A DNA stretch of 64,000 bases from Temnothorax longispinosus (taxonomy: Eukaryota; Arthropoda; Insecta; Hymenoptera; Formicidae): positions 9,618,122 through 9,682,121 of the forward strand of contig NC_092368.1 of assembly GCF_030848805.1 (NCBI RefSeq). Reading direction: 5' to 3'. Below the pieces are notes generated by a model. That model saw only the letters and a program-made list of their open reading frames with translations, ran no database searches and was not told the origin of the DNA. This document shows positions 20,921 through 31,718 of the stretch, piece by piece. The position numbers were made by a program, and so were the translations under genes. Every line of letters begins with the position of its first letter. Within the stretch, counting starts at the first letter, position 1.

Positions 20921-21798
20921 CGGTATATCTAGGTATATTACATCAAAATCTAAGAAAAAAAGAGAAAAATTTATAACACTAGACACTACAGACGCGCGCT
21001 TTGCGCGCGCTATTTAGCTTTAACATTATGCTATTATATAATAATCGCGACACGACGCGAGCTGTCACATCATGACACACACGACGCACTACACGCACGA
21101 AACTCGCCACACTCCGCGATGACAGTCCTTCACGGGATGAAGCAAGCTACGGCGCGGCAATCAATCGAGATAACCAATCGGCATCGCGGAAAAGAGGCTT
21201 CAATTTTTCGATACAAACGAAATTCATTCAGTTAACACGCCTTTTTTAAAAGTGGATTAATCATATGTATATTTAAATAAAAGTCATGGACAATTTCAGA
21301 AATTAAACAAGTTATTTTGATTCTCACAGTTCTAGTTAAACAAAAAATATCATTGATTAACAATATTGTTGTTTATCACAAATGTTAATTTAATAACTTT
21401 TAATATGTAATATTGGGTTGTAACAAACGTTCGTAGCGTTGTTTAATAGGTGGTGATAAAGAAGATTAGAAGTTTTGAAAAGACGGAATTATGAAGTCAC
21501 TAGTGGATCCTGACACTGATAATGAGGAGGGTTTTGGCAAAATTATTTGGTTTAATATTTTTCTTACAAAGTATTACGCTCAGCTTTTATTCCAGAATCA
21601 ACGAGGAGGACATGGTAACACTACGGATCCCATTTTACTTTTTATAAATTTTTTTGTATTTTTTTGTTTATTAATTTTTGTTACATTTTACATTTTTTTA
21701 TTTTTTTATATATTATATGTATTTTTTATTTTTTACATTAATTTTTTACTTTAAAAAATGTTTTCTTCATTATTTAAATAATTACCCTCAAGTTAGTT
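20921..21798. other. AT-rich stretch with a short unexplained ORF
   Basis: A GCGCGC palindrome lies at 20994-21012. The open frame 21491-21754 (+) starts MKSLVDPDTDNEEGFGKIIW and then turns into low-complexity F/Y/I sequence, so it is probably not a gene. Nothing else is recognised. Confidence 0.45.
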
Positions 21799-22198
21799 TT
21801 AACCACTTTCGTCTAAAACATCTTTAATAGACGGGGTTAAATCCGTATATAGATGCTTAAGCACCAATTCATTTAAACGGTTCTTCGAAGTTGTGCTTCG
21901 AAAATAGGTTTTCAAACGTCGTAACATGGAAAATGATCTCTCATTTTCGCAAGTCGACACAGGTAAAATAGCGGAAATACGTAAAATAATAAAAATATTT
22001 TCTCAAATAACTGGATTACAGTTATTTAAGGCATCCTCTGCATTTGTTTTAATAGGCGTTTTAACATTTCCACTCTTTTTTTGCTAGATCTCATACTCAT
22101 TCACCAATTGTTCCATGTTGCATTTCAAATCAGCTTCATATGTTTTATGCATATTTTCTGTTGTGCCCGTAGCCGAAAGGAGGGACTTTGTCGGGATG
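21799..22198 (-). pseudogene. hAT transposase C-terminus (dimerisation domain)
   Basis: On the - strand the translation includes KSLLSATGTTENMHKTYEAD, NEYEI and then STCENERSFSMLRRLKTYF followed by RLNELVLKHLYTDLTPS, the hAT-family C-terminal dimerisation motif. In-frame stops occur (TAG after NEYEI and TGA before the ERSFS block). The coding match runs right up to 22198, where the LTR of the env-bearing Gypsy starts, so that element landed inside this gene. Some hAT-like host proteins share this domain; the stops argue for a dead copy. Confidence 0.85.
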
Positions 22199-22642
22199 TA
22201 GGCACCCAAAGGATTAGGATCCACGCACTATAATAAATGACACTCCGTACTTTACAGTAAAAGAGGATGTATTTGCTCTCACTTTATTACAAGAGGTTTT
22301 TAAATTAATAACTTAAGTCAACACGCGTTAAGTAGGATGCGCGGTGACTCTCAGAAGCGATCTGTCTGATCCTGTCGCTATTGACATATATATTTATTTT
22401 ATTAAGACGGAAGGAATGCGGTGACCCCGATCGGAGCACGTACGCTGCTCCATATCTGTTCCGCGCGACTCCGCCGCTGTCTCAGCATTCTGGGAACAGA
22501 ACTGTGACTCGCTTTCTTCTCGTCACGTTCCTCTTTAATAATTTAATTGTCTTATCTTATATTAATATCTTTCTTTTCTACTTTGATCACGTATTGATTA
22601 TTAAACGTATTCTTATTCCCAAAAGCTGGTCGGGCTACGACA
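22199..22642 (-). repeat. 3' LTR of the env-bearing Gypsy
   Basis: It begins TGTCGGGATG next to hAT coding sequence and ends GGGCTACGACA before a pyrimidine tract (TTCCTCCCCCG), which on the - strand is the polypurine tract. There is no second LTR in the window for comparison, so the ends are inferred from TG/CA, the tract and the hAT boundary. Confidence 0.7.
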
Positions 22643-22904
22643 TTCCTCCCCCGTTAAAAAAAGAAAACGAATGATTTACATGAGTTTTCGTCTTACATAA
22701 TTTACACACATCGAGTTTCTTAACTTACATCGTTATTTAATACAATATTACGGCATTGCTTTTCCTTTTGGACATTATATTATTGTCGGGTGTTTCTCGG
22801 CCGCTTACCGTATGATATAATATATGTTCTTGAATAATTCGTGGTTTGCACATAGGATATAGATTTGAATTTATTGGTATTTTTGGTTTATTTTTATTCT
22901 TTTT

Positions 22905-22949
<45 letters not shown>

Positions 22950-23072
22950 CGTTATTGCTATAATTATGAGTATAGTTCCCGTAAAACTTGAAAGTATCGG
23001 GTATGTAGTGTATTAATGTATATATCTATTTCGCTTTTATCCAAATCGCTGTCGATTTCTGTCAGTTGTTGC
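22643..23072 (-). other. Sequence between env and 3' LTR, with a TA microsatellite
   Basis: This is 3' untranslated sequence of the env-bearing element. It holds a TA dinucleotide run at about 22908-22946 and no coding sequence. Confidence 0.6.
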
Positions 23073-23396
23073 TTAATCCCATAAGTTCTGAGGGATTTTG
23101 TATAATTTTCCGGAATTTTGACATTTTGGCAATGTCCAGTTGTTGTTTGTCTGTTGTGTATGTCTGAATGTTACGTTATAGTCGGGCAGGTGTGTCTGTA
23201 TGTACGTCGTTCTTTCGCGTGTGTTTGTTCTTGCCGTCATGTCGGGCGTTACTATCTTACATTTGTCTCTTAGGGTTATTTGACCTGTCCGTTCGATTTC
23301 TATCTTTTGCATCGCTCCGTTTCTACACGTTATCTCTATGGCTTGTTTAGTTTGAGTGGAATATAGCCATAAGTTCGGATTACTTAATGCTATCTT
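23073..23396 (-). pseudogene. env, C-terminal part (baculovirus F-like)
   Basis: The open frame on the - strand contains regularly spaced cysteines and WLYSTQTKQAIEITC followed by IERTGQITLRDKC, as in the ectodomain end of errantivirus envelope proteins, which are related to baculovirus F fusion proteins. The frame is cut at 23396 by the LTR of Gypsy-2. The rest of env resumes at 31719. Broken; not expected to yield a functional envelope. Confidence 0.75.
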
Positions 23397-24651
23397 TGGA
23401 AAAATATCTATATGTGTCGCTTGATTTTGCTCGCTGATTAATCTAGACGCTTTTTTCTACATATACGGAGATCGCTAAGATGAATTGACTCAATTAACTT
23501 TTAACCTTTTTTTATTTTAACATTTTAAACATTTTTTAACGTTTCCCACATCTCATACATTTATTGCAACTTGAACAATAATTCTCTTTATTTTTATTCT
23601 TTTGATTATTTCTTCTGTTTCTTCCTCGCGTCTTCGTCTGTGTTGCCACGCTGCGTTGTGTCACTTCTGGACGTTGAAATTCATCTGTCTACGTAGCTGA
23701 ATTCTCGAACTTCCTGGAAGGTTTGGTGACACGGTTTGGTGGAAAGGAAGGCAAGGGAGAAATAAGCCGGGGTATCTTGAACTCCTTCAAGAGATTCTCC
23801 AACTCCGGTTTTGGTGTGGAGGTTGCTGGAAGGAAGGAATTTTTACTTTCTGGTGCAACAAGGACAGTAGGTCTGCTGGCACCGAGAATCGGTGATTGAC
23901 CGAGAGAGCGTTTTACGCTCTTTAGCGATTTTACGCTTTGATTTATGTTACCTCTGGGTGACGGTATCCTAGCACCGGAGATAAGAAGACTATCAAGGGA
24001 AGGAAGAGCCGTCGAGCGTTGAGCATCGACCTCCTGGTGGCTGACACCAAAGGGTGGCTCTATCAGAATCACCTTCCTCGCAGATTTTTCCTCCGCACGT
24101 CTAGCGCTGGGAGGTGGTTGCAGAATCTTCCTCGGAGGATTCGGGAAGAGGTCCGTGTGTCCAGCACCGGGGATCGACCGAACGTCGTTCGCAGGACTGT
24201 CGCTCAGGATCACCTTTCTCCTCTTGGTATAGAAGGTCAAAGGAAGAGGCTGGGTCTTGCGTCGCTCTGTCGAGCTCTTGACCACCACTTCCTCGGCGAG
24301 CCGGGAAGGGTGCTGGGTTTTATTAGAGCGTGGCGTGGTAAGGCAACTGCTTCGGCCGATTGCTCACAATCTACCGAATTTTCTCTTCAACGGGCTTCCT
24401 CTTATACCCGTGAAAAACGGCGGCAAGTATAAACAACGTGGTTGCTAAGATACTTGCGCTCTGTGAAGCTCGCAATTCTGTCATCCGGAAGCGATCTAAA
24501 TTTCTCACTTGCCGATAACTTGAATCTCGCTGCGTTTAATGTCTTGAACATGCTTTTGTACGTCGTAAATATTAACCTATTTGCTGTCACCACGTGTCGT
24601 CGGAGCAGAGGTTTCCCTGGAGGCTGGTGGCTGATGGTGATTGCCACCACA
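23397..24651 (-). repeat. Gypsy-2 3' LTR
   Basis: Starts TGGAAAAATATCTATATG and ends TTGCCACCACA on the + strand. Its 1255-bp length is long for Gypsy. It aligns with 28606-28775 plus 30634-31718 with scattered substitutions only. Confidence 0.93.
23689..24288 (-). other. 199-codon open frame inside the Gypsy-2 3' LTR
   Basis: A proline/serine/arginine-rich open frame, starting at GTG, with no ATG within it. The same length is kept in the other LTR. It is unlike any domain I know. Since both LTRs come from one template, shared openness proves only that the template had it. Confidence 0.4.
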
Positions 24652-24725
24652 TTACCCCCTTCGTTGATTTAGAGTTGTGCGATTTGAAATCGTACCGTCT
24701 TATGTGATACTCTGCCGCTGCGCGT

Positions 24726-25995
24726 TTAAATCTCTGATGGCTTTGAAGAATCCTTAGATTGTTGAAGCATCTCAGAAGATTTTTCATCTTGATCTTGTTT
24801 TGCTAGGAAATAAGCCGGTTTTAAGCGATCTATAGTTACGTTAACATCTTTTCCGTTAATTCGTAACTTGAAGATTTTTTTGCCTCTGCAGAGAACTTCG
24901 AAGGGACCATCGAAAGTCGGCTGCAGAGCTCGCGTCGGAGCATCATGTCTAAGAAAAACATGCGTTGATTTCTCAAGATCCTTATGGTCAAATACTGCAG
25001 GCATTCCGTGTCTTTTTATTGGCTGAGGCCGGAGATTATTCATAGTCTTTCTCAGCCTTTGTAAAAATTCGCTCGTTACGTTTGCTTGTGGATTTTCTTG
25101 AAGAAACTCTCTCGGAAGTCTTATGGTCTCTCCATAAACTAACTCCGCAGGAGTTGTTTGAAGATCTTCCTTGAAAGCAGAACGTATTCCCATCATGATG
25201 ACAGGCAACACCTCCGTCCAAGCTTCAATCCCATGGCATTTAATTGCTGTTTTTATTTGACGATGCAGGCGTTCCACCATGTCATTGGCTGCGGGATAAT
25301 AAGCTGTTGTTCGGATATGAGTGGTGCCTGTTAGCTTGGTAAGTTGTCGAAACAGGTCGGCCTCGAACTGCCTTCCCTGATCTGTAGTAACTCGAGCTGG
25401 GGTGCCGAATCTCGTTATCCAATGCGTGAAGAGATTCTTTGCAATTGTTTCTGCTGAAATATCTGAAACAGGGATGGCTTCGGGCCATCTTGTAAATCGA
25501 TCGATTATGGTAAGACAATACCTGTATCCTTCAGAAATTGGTAATGGTCCTACCAAATCTATATAGATATGCTCGAATCGGCCAGAATGACTACAAAAAT
25601 CTCCGACAGGTGATTGATTATGCCTTTGAATCTTTGATTTTTGGCAAGCTAAGCAGGCTTTTGTCCATTCATGACAATCCGTCTTAATTCTAGGCCAGAC
25701 ATACCGCTGTGCGACAAGTTTTGCTGTTGCTCTTGTTCCTGGATGTGACAGACTATGTAAGAATTGGAAAACTCGCTTCCTGAAATCCTCCGTCACAAAA
25801 AGTTGAGCAAAAGGCGTTGTAGTGTCGCAATAGAATGTGGAGTTGGTTCCAGGGATTGGAACTTTTTTCAGTTGGAGCGAAGAATTTCCTTTTAGTATTT
25901 CTTGTACTTCGGTATCCTCTTTTTGAGCTTTAGCCAAATCTTCTAAATTGATTGCGGTTTGAATTTCTTCAACTCTTGACAGGGCATTCGGACTT
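24726..25995 (-). CDS. Gypsy-2 Pol: integrase
   Basis: About 403 codons from the frame break to the stop. The zinc domain is HSLSHPGTRATAKLV...CLACQKSK. The DDE core is IDLVGPLPISEGYRY, VTTDQGRQFEAD and ANDMVERLHRQ. The C-terminal module is FDGPFEVLCRGKKIFKLRING. All catalytic residues are present. Only the upstream frameshift prevents a full Pol. Confidence 0.94.
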
Positions 25996-27817
25996 GGACA
26001 GCGACGACATTCTCTTTTCCTGAGATATGTTGGATATTGGTAGTAAATTGCCCAATGTACTGCAGATGTCGTGCCTGTCTGGGAGAGCTATGCTCCGCAA
26101 CTTGCTGGAAAGCAAAGATAATCGGCTTGTGATCGGTGTATACAGTAAATATTCTTCCTTCGAGGAGATGTCGATAGTGTTTGATTGCCAAATAAATGGC
26201 CAAAAGCTCTCTGTCGTAAGGACTGTATTTCTGTTGAGCAGAATTCAATTTTTTGCTGAAGAAAGCCAACGGTTGCCAGTCATCTCCATCTCGCTGCTGG
26301 ATTACTGCACCGACAGCTGTATCAGATGCATCTGTTGTTAGAGCAATTTCTGCTTCCGGCTTAGGATGCGCAAGAAGAGTTGTTCTTGAAAGACTTTTTT
26401 TGCATCTGGTAAAGGCTTCTTCAATTTCCGCATTCCAAGTGATTGGAGCTTTCTTTTTCGTCTTCGGGCCACCAAGCAGACCATTTAACAAAGCCTGATC
26501 CTTGGCAGCTTCCAGAATAAATCTTCTATAGAAATTTAAGGTTCCTAAGAACCGTCGGAGCTGTTGGACACTTTCTGGTCTTGAAAAATTTCTAATTGCC
26601 TCAATTCTTTCCTGAGGGGGTTGAGTGCCTTTTTCTGATACTTTGTATTCAAGAAAAAGCACTTTCTCTTTTCCGAAGATGCATTTGGTTGGACTCAAAA
26701 GTATGCCATATTCTTCTAGTTTTTTGAAAACTTTGCGCAAATGTTCTTCATGCTCTTTTTCGTTGCAAGATGCGACCAGAATGTCGTCAATGTAGACGTA
26801 GCAGAAATCAAAATCTCTCAGAACTTCATTCATGAAGCGTTGGAAAGTTTGTGCTGCGTTTCTAAGTCCAAAAGGCATGAACTTATATTCAAAAAGTCCA
26901 AAAGGAGTTGTTATTGCAGTTTTTTGAATGTCGTCAGGATGGACAGGAATCTGATTATATGCTCGTACCAAATCTAGTGTCGAGAAGATTTTCTTTCCGT
27001 GTAGATTTTGCGAGAAATCTTCGATGTGAGGAACCGGGTAGCTATCTGGTATTGTTCTTTTATTGAGCCCTCTATAGTCTCCGCAGGGCCTCCATGCGCC
27101 TCCTTTTTTTGGAACCATATGCAGAGGTGAAGACCAAGGATTTTTTGAGACTTGTATTATTCCCTCCTGTAGTAAAAGATTAAACTCGGCCTTTGCTGCC
27201 TTTAGTTTTTTCTGGAGCCAGTCTCCGTGGGCGACACGCTTCTGGTGGTCCTGGCGTTGTTTTAATAAAATGTTCTGTTGAATGCTTTGCTTTTCGGGCA
27301 CCAGGAGTGCCCTAATAATGCCTGGAAATTCAGCAAAAATTCGATGATACTTATTTTCAACGGAAAGGACTTTTACTGCCTCTATTGCTTCGGATCTTGC
27401 TGATCCCTTGGCATAGATTTGAGTGGTTCCATCAAGAAGAACTCCATTTTGTAAATCTGGTAACAGATGGTAATAAGCTAAAAAGTCTGCTCCTATGATC
27501 GGCTGTGTGACGTTTGCTACTATGAACCGCCAAGGAAATGCACGTCGCAATCTGAACTCTGGCTGAAGAGTGACCCATCCGTATGTTGTAATTGTTGTAT
27601 TGTTTGCTGCAAATAATTCGTAATTTGTAGGTTTTTTAAACTCAGCTGTCATTGATCTTGGAAAGACACTGACGTCTGATCCAGTATCAATAAGGAATCG
27701 TCTCTTAGTTACCTGGCAAGTTATGAAAAGGCGGCGGGGCCTTGGGGCGGGTTCACTGGCCGCCATCAGTGACTGCCCTGATCTTTTTCCGTTTTGTATG
27801 CACATGGCTGTGTGCAC
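25943..27817 (-). CDS. pol: Gypsy-2 Pol: protease, reverse transcriptase, RNase H
   Basis: One open frame of 624 codons. The protease has FLIDTGSDVSVFPRS; reverse transcriptase has PWSSPLHMVPKKGGAWRPCG, FSTLDLVRAYNQIPV, FGLRNAAQTFQRFM and catalytic YIDDILVAS; RNase H has LTTDASDTAVGAV, YDRELLAIY and FTVYTDHKPI. The frame is broken near 26000 by an indel after SGKENVVA, where the family continues DALSR. The remaining codons of the frame (VQVRMPCQEL...) are out of frame. The integrase follows directly in the other frame. Confidence 0.95.
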   Translation of the reverse strand: MHTAMCIQNGKRSGQSLMAASEPAPRPRRLFITCQVTKRRFLIDTGSDVSVFPRSMTAEFKKPTNYELFAANNTTITTYGWVTLQPEFRLRRAFPWRFIVANVTQPIIGADFLAYYHLLPDLQNGVLLDGTTQIYAKGSARSEAIEAVKVLSVENKYHRIFAEFPGIIRALLVPEKQSIQQNILLKQRQDHQKRVAHGDWLQKKLKAAKAEFNLLLQEGIIQVSKNPWSSPLHMVPKKGGAWRPCGDYRGLNKRTIPDSYPVPHIEDFSQNLHGKKIFSTLDLVRAYNQIPVHPDDIQKTAITTPFGLFEYKFMPFGLRNAAQTFQRFMNEVLRDFDFCYVYIDDILVASCNEKEHEEHLRKVFKKLEEYGILLSPTKCIFGKEKVLFLEYKVSEKGTQPPQERIEAIRNFSRPESVQQLRRFLGTLNFYRRFILEAAKDQALLNGLLGGPKTKKKAPITWNAEIEEAFTRCKKSLSRTTLLAHPKPEAEIALTTDASDTAVGAVIQQRDGDDWQPLAFFSKKLNSAQQKYSPYDRELLAIYLAIKHYRHLLEGRIFTVYTDHKPIIFAFQQVAEHSSPRQARHLQYIGQFTTNIQHISGKENVVAVQVRMPCQELKKFKPQSI

Positions 27818-28590
27818 TTCTTGGCTTTTTCGCCAAATCTATTGTGATAGAAGCAGTTTTTTTCATCGTAATTTCTCCCTTTTGATTGGCTTCTGCTTCT
27901 GCTACGGTCTCTCTTTCTTTCGAAATTCTTTTTCGCATTGTCTCTGGAGAGACGTGTTGTGAGTGATTCAACCGGTTTGGTTAAAGTTAGGATCTGTTCT
28001 TCGAGCGTTTTTTTCTGACTCCCAACAGATGTGGCAGCTATCACAGCTTTATTTGTCATTTCGTGAATTTGATCTGCTTGTTGAGCTACATCATTTAATG
28101 GGTCATCGATTCTAGTTGCCAGAACCATCTGCATCTGTGTTGGGAGTCTCCCGAGCCATTGCGTTCGAAGGAGAGAGTTTGGGACATTGCTTCCAGCCAG
28201 AGTGCGCAAATGCCGAAGAAATTGTGACGGCTTTCTGTCTCCAATCTCCTCAAGCTCTAGGAGTTGTCGGGTTCGTTGCTCCTGAGAAACTGTGAGTCTC
28301 TGTATGAGCGCTTTTTTAACCGTCTCATATTTATTTTCATCCGGGGGTTGTGTTATTATGTCTTTGATCTCTTTGATCTGTCTGGAGTCTAGTTGGGCAA
28401 TGGCGCATGAGTATTTTGTTGTATCCGCTGTAATTCCGCTCAGGACAAATTGTCCCTCTAGCTGCGCGAACCATAACTCGGGCTCATCATTCCAGAATGG
28501 CGGTATTCTAATTGAAACACTTCCAACCTGGTTTTCTCCATTTATCTGGATTCTTTCATCGTCCTCTATTTTGCAATCTTAGCGATCACG
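27766..28590 (-). CDS. gag: Gypsy-2 Gag
   Basis: The frame is open from the primer site with no ATG near the start (ATC occupies the likely initiation position). It reads RIPPFWNDEPELWFAQLEGQF, GDRKPSQFLRHLRTLAG, LLRTQWLGRLPTQMQ and ends with a zinc-knuckle variant CFYHNRFGEKAKKC. This Gag type is typical of arthropod Gypsy elements of the Kabuki/Mag kind. It overlaps pol by about 50 bases in another frame, implying programmed -1 frameshifting. Confidence 0.88.
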
Positions 28591-28602
28591 TTGGGGTCAC
28601 CA
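28582..28602 (-). promoter_or_regulatory. Gypsy-2 primer binding site (tRNA-Trp-like)
   Basis: The - strand reads TGGTGACCCCAACGTGATC three bases inside the 5' LTR, one base different from the known tRNA-Trp primer site TGGTGACCCCGACGTGAT. Confidence 0.8.
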
Positions 28603-28775
28603 AATTGGAAAAATATCTATATGTGTCGCTTGATTTTGCTCGCTGATTAATCTAGACGCTTTTTCCTACATATACGGAGATCGCTAAGATGAATTGACTC
28701 AATTAACTTTTAACCCTTTTTTATTTTAACATTTTAAACATTTTTTAACATTTTCCACATCTCATACATTTATTG

Positions 28776-30628
28776 TGTTTGCACAAGCTCGCGCACAAGC
28801 CTGAACTCTAGAATTAGATGAGGAAGGAACAAATAATAAAGAATCTGTTTATTGAGAGAGAGATTGCGTTTAGTAATTTATGTAATTTGAAATGGCTAGA
28901 TTGGGCAGAACTATACAAAGAATACCAACATTTGTTGCATAGGAGAAGGGAAACTGCCCGAAAACCTTCCCAGTATTCGTGAACAAATTATTACAGAGAT
29001 TATATAAAATACAATAGAAATACAATAAATGTATAAAACACATAAAAAAAAACAAATCAATAGTTATTATAGTACAGTCCTTTCCTTTTATTTATGACAA
29101 AATATAATTGCATTCACTGATGCATTTCTTTGTTATGTAATCAGGTTCATTATCAAGGAAATATTAGTAATATGTAAGCTCATAATTTCTATTGACGTAG
29201 TCAAAATAAAACAGATCACGTAATATCAAGAAAGGACTGTTCATATAGTCAAGCAAATCAATCAGAATATAAAATTCACTTCAAACATAATTGAAATAGT
29301 AACTGAAATGATGTATCAATCTTTGAATTTGTAATAATTAATTTTAATTGGCCTTTTACGATTTACCATATATAGACAGTTTGTTCTCGAACGAATAACT
29401 CATTTTCAGCAAAATAATGTATTCAGTAAAAGAAAATAAAGTATAAGAATTTCTCAATTTCTCATATTCATAGGCCTTTGGTTTTAGATTGACACATTAA
29501 TTCACTTTAGTATGAACATAACATTCAATAAGTCAGAATTCGCACAATACTTAGTAGAATAATTATCAAGTCAATGAGAAATAATTTTTATAGCAACGCA
29601 CGGAAACGAATACTCGGTAGTTTTATCATCACGCAAGAGACGATTTATATAATTCGCAAGGAACGCATTTTTCATTGAATACGTATTACAAGTGAATGTA
29701 GAGAATGTTCGCAAAGTAACGTAATAAACAATAAGAGATATTGTATAATCAATTATAATGACGCACAAAAGAAAGAAATAAAGTCTTTTACTTGTCACGA
29801 AAATGGTTGCAACCGAACGATTAATAATTTACTTTACTTTAGACTGAGCTCAGTATTATAATTTGACTCGAAATGAACTTTAATATCTTTTCAAAAGGCG
29901 AGGAAGTTTTCCTCTTACTTGCTCTCGTGATCTCTGAGAGGATTGATTATCTCTCTCGTAACGGTAGACGAAGGTCTAACGTTCCCTCTCTGTAACGGTA
30001 GACGAAAGTCTAACGTTTCCACTCGAGTATATTTAAACAGGTTACCTTTTGATTGACGATAACATCACCTAGGATGTTCACACAATGAGTATATTAAAAA
30101 GGCTCAATCCATATCTCTCTCGTTTATCCAAGACTTCGAAAGGGCTCGTGATTCCTGTCGAAAAGGCTCTCTCGAACGTTGCAGCAAATGGCTGCCTTCC
30201 TTCGTTCCACGTGCCGGCATGGCTCGCTGGGACGGATATCCCTGGATTCCTCTCGATGACGATCGTAGTTTCCCGTATATTGCAGTATTGAGATATTAGA
30301 AGTAATTAATTTACTACGGCACACGGAAAGGCAGATCACAACTTAACGACTCGATGCTCAAAGGATGACGCAATTATATATCGAACAACGCTACGACGCA
30401 CGATGTATCGTGCACGAGATCTGAGTAACGAATGCTCGCTCGCCCGGGCTGCGCGCCCCTCCCAATATCCTTACGCAAGCGCGCGGGAAGCCCGCGCTCG
30501 ACCGTTCTCGAGCGCCTGGGTTACTACGCGGTCGGACCTATTTCGCGCATACCGACCTACCGCAATACGAAAGCCATAGATGGCCGCACTTATACAATCT
30601 CTCTCTCTTTACACGTTGATTTCAAACA
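28776..30628. mobile_element. 1.85 kb solo-LTR-like insertion in the Gypsy-2 LTR
   Basis: It begins TGTTTGCACAAG and ends TTTCAAACA, with TATTG duplicated at 28771-28775 and 30629-30633. The uninterrupted site is in the other LTR. It contains no pol or gag. TG/CA ends and a 5-bp duplication point to a solo LTR of an LTR retrotransposon, but its length is unusual. Internal text is AT-rich to 30400, then GC-rich. Confidence 0.85.
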
Positions 30629-30755
30629 TATTGCAACTTGAACAATAATTCTCTTTATTTTTATTCTTTTGATTATTTCTTCTTTTTCTTTCTCGCGTCT
30701 TCGTCTGTGTTGCCACGCTGCGTTGTGTCACTTCTGGACGTTGAAATTCATCTGT

Positions 30756-31355
30756 CTACGTAGCTGAATTCTCGAACTTCCTGGAAGGTTCGGTGACACG
30801 GTTTGGTGGAGAAGAAGGCAAGGGAGAAATAAACCGGGGTATCTTGAACTCCTTCAAGAGATTCTCCAACTCCGGTTTTGGTGTGGAGGTTGCTGGAAGG
30901 AAGGAATTTTTACTTTCTGGTGCAACAAGGACAGTAGGTCTGCTGGCACCGAGAATCGGTGATTGACCGAGAGAGCGTTTTACGCTTTTTAGCGATTTTA
31001 CGCTTTGATTTATGTTACCTCTGGGTGACGGTGTCCTAGCACCGGAGGTAGGAGGACTATCAAGGGAAGGAAGAGCCGTCGAGCGTTGAGCATCGACCAC
31101 CTGGTGGCTGGCACTGGAGAGTGGCTCTATCAGAATCACCTTCTTCGCGGATTTTTCCTCCGCACGTTTAGCGCTGGGAGGTGGTTGCAGAATCTTCCTC
31201 GGAGGATTCGGGAAGAGGTCCGTGTGTCCAGCACCGGGGATCGACCGAACGTCGTTCGCAGGACTGTCGCTCAGGATCACCTTTCTCCTCTTGGTATAGA
31301 AGGTCAAAGGAAGAGGCTGGGTCTTGCGTCGCTCTGTCGAGCTCTTGACCACCAC
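30756..31355 (-). other. 199-codon open frame inside the Gypsy-2 5' LTR
   Basis: The counterpart of the frame at 23689-24288, with about 18 amino-acid differences and no frameshift or stop. Many of the differences change the protein, which suggests neutral drift since insertion. Confidence 0.4.
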
Positions 31356-31718
31356 TTCCTCGGCGAGCCGGGAAGGGTGCTGGGTTTTATTAGAGCGTGG
31401 CGTGGTAAGGCAACTGCTTCGGCCGATTGCTCACAATCTACCGAATTTTCTCTTCAACGGGCTTCCTTTTATACCCGTGAAAAACGGCGGCGAGTATAAA
31501 CAACGTGGTTGCTAAGATACTTGCGCTCTGTGAAGCTCGCAATTCTGTCATCCGGAAGCGATCTGAATTTCTCGCTTGCCGATAACTTGAATCTCGCTGC
31601 GTTTAATGTCTTGAACATGCTTTTGTACGTCGTAAATATTAACCTGCTTGCTGTCACCACGTGTCGTCGGAGCAGAGGTTTCCCTGGAGGCTGGTGGCTG
31701 ATGGTGATTGCCACCACA

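Larger units (their letters stand above)
23397..31718 (-). mobile_element. Gypsy-2 LTR retrotransposon nested in env
   Basis: The LTRs are 1255 bp at 23397-24651 and a matching copy at 28606-31718 that is itself split by an insertion. Between them are gag, protease-RT-RNase H and integrase on the - strand. A tRNA-Trp-like primer site and a polypurine tract (reverse of TTACCCCCTTCG at 24652) are in place. CTATC occurs on both flanks (23390-23394 and 31719-31723), which fits a target duplication with two extra bases at the left. The LTRs are highly similar and pol is nearly intact, so this is a fairly young insertion. Confidence 0.93.
28606..31718 (-). repeat. Gypsy-2 5' LTR, split by an insertion
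   Basis: The LTR sequence occupies 28606-28775 and 30634-31718. The gap is filled by a TG...CA element with the TATTG duplication. Removing that element and one TATTG copy reproduces the other LTR exactly at the join (CATTTATTGCAACTTG). Confidence 0.93.

Noticed and set aside
21491..21754. 87-codon ORF MKSLVDPDTD... as a gene
   Set aside because: Two thirds of it is F/Y/I low complexity from T-rich DNA, with no splice or family support.
24019..24432. 137-codon + strand frame in the Gypsy-2 LTR (also 31086-31499)
   Set aside because: Antisense to the element and a by-product of the same open stretch; nothing supports translation.
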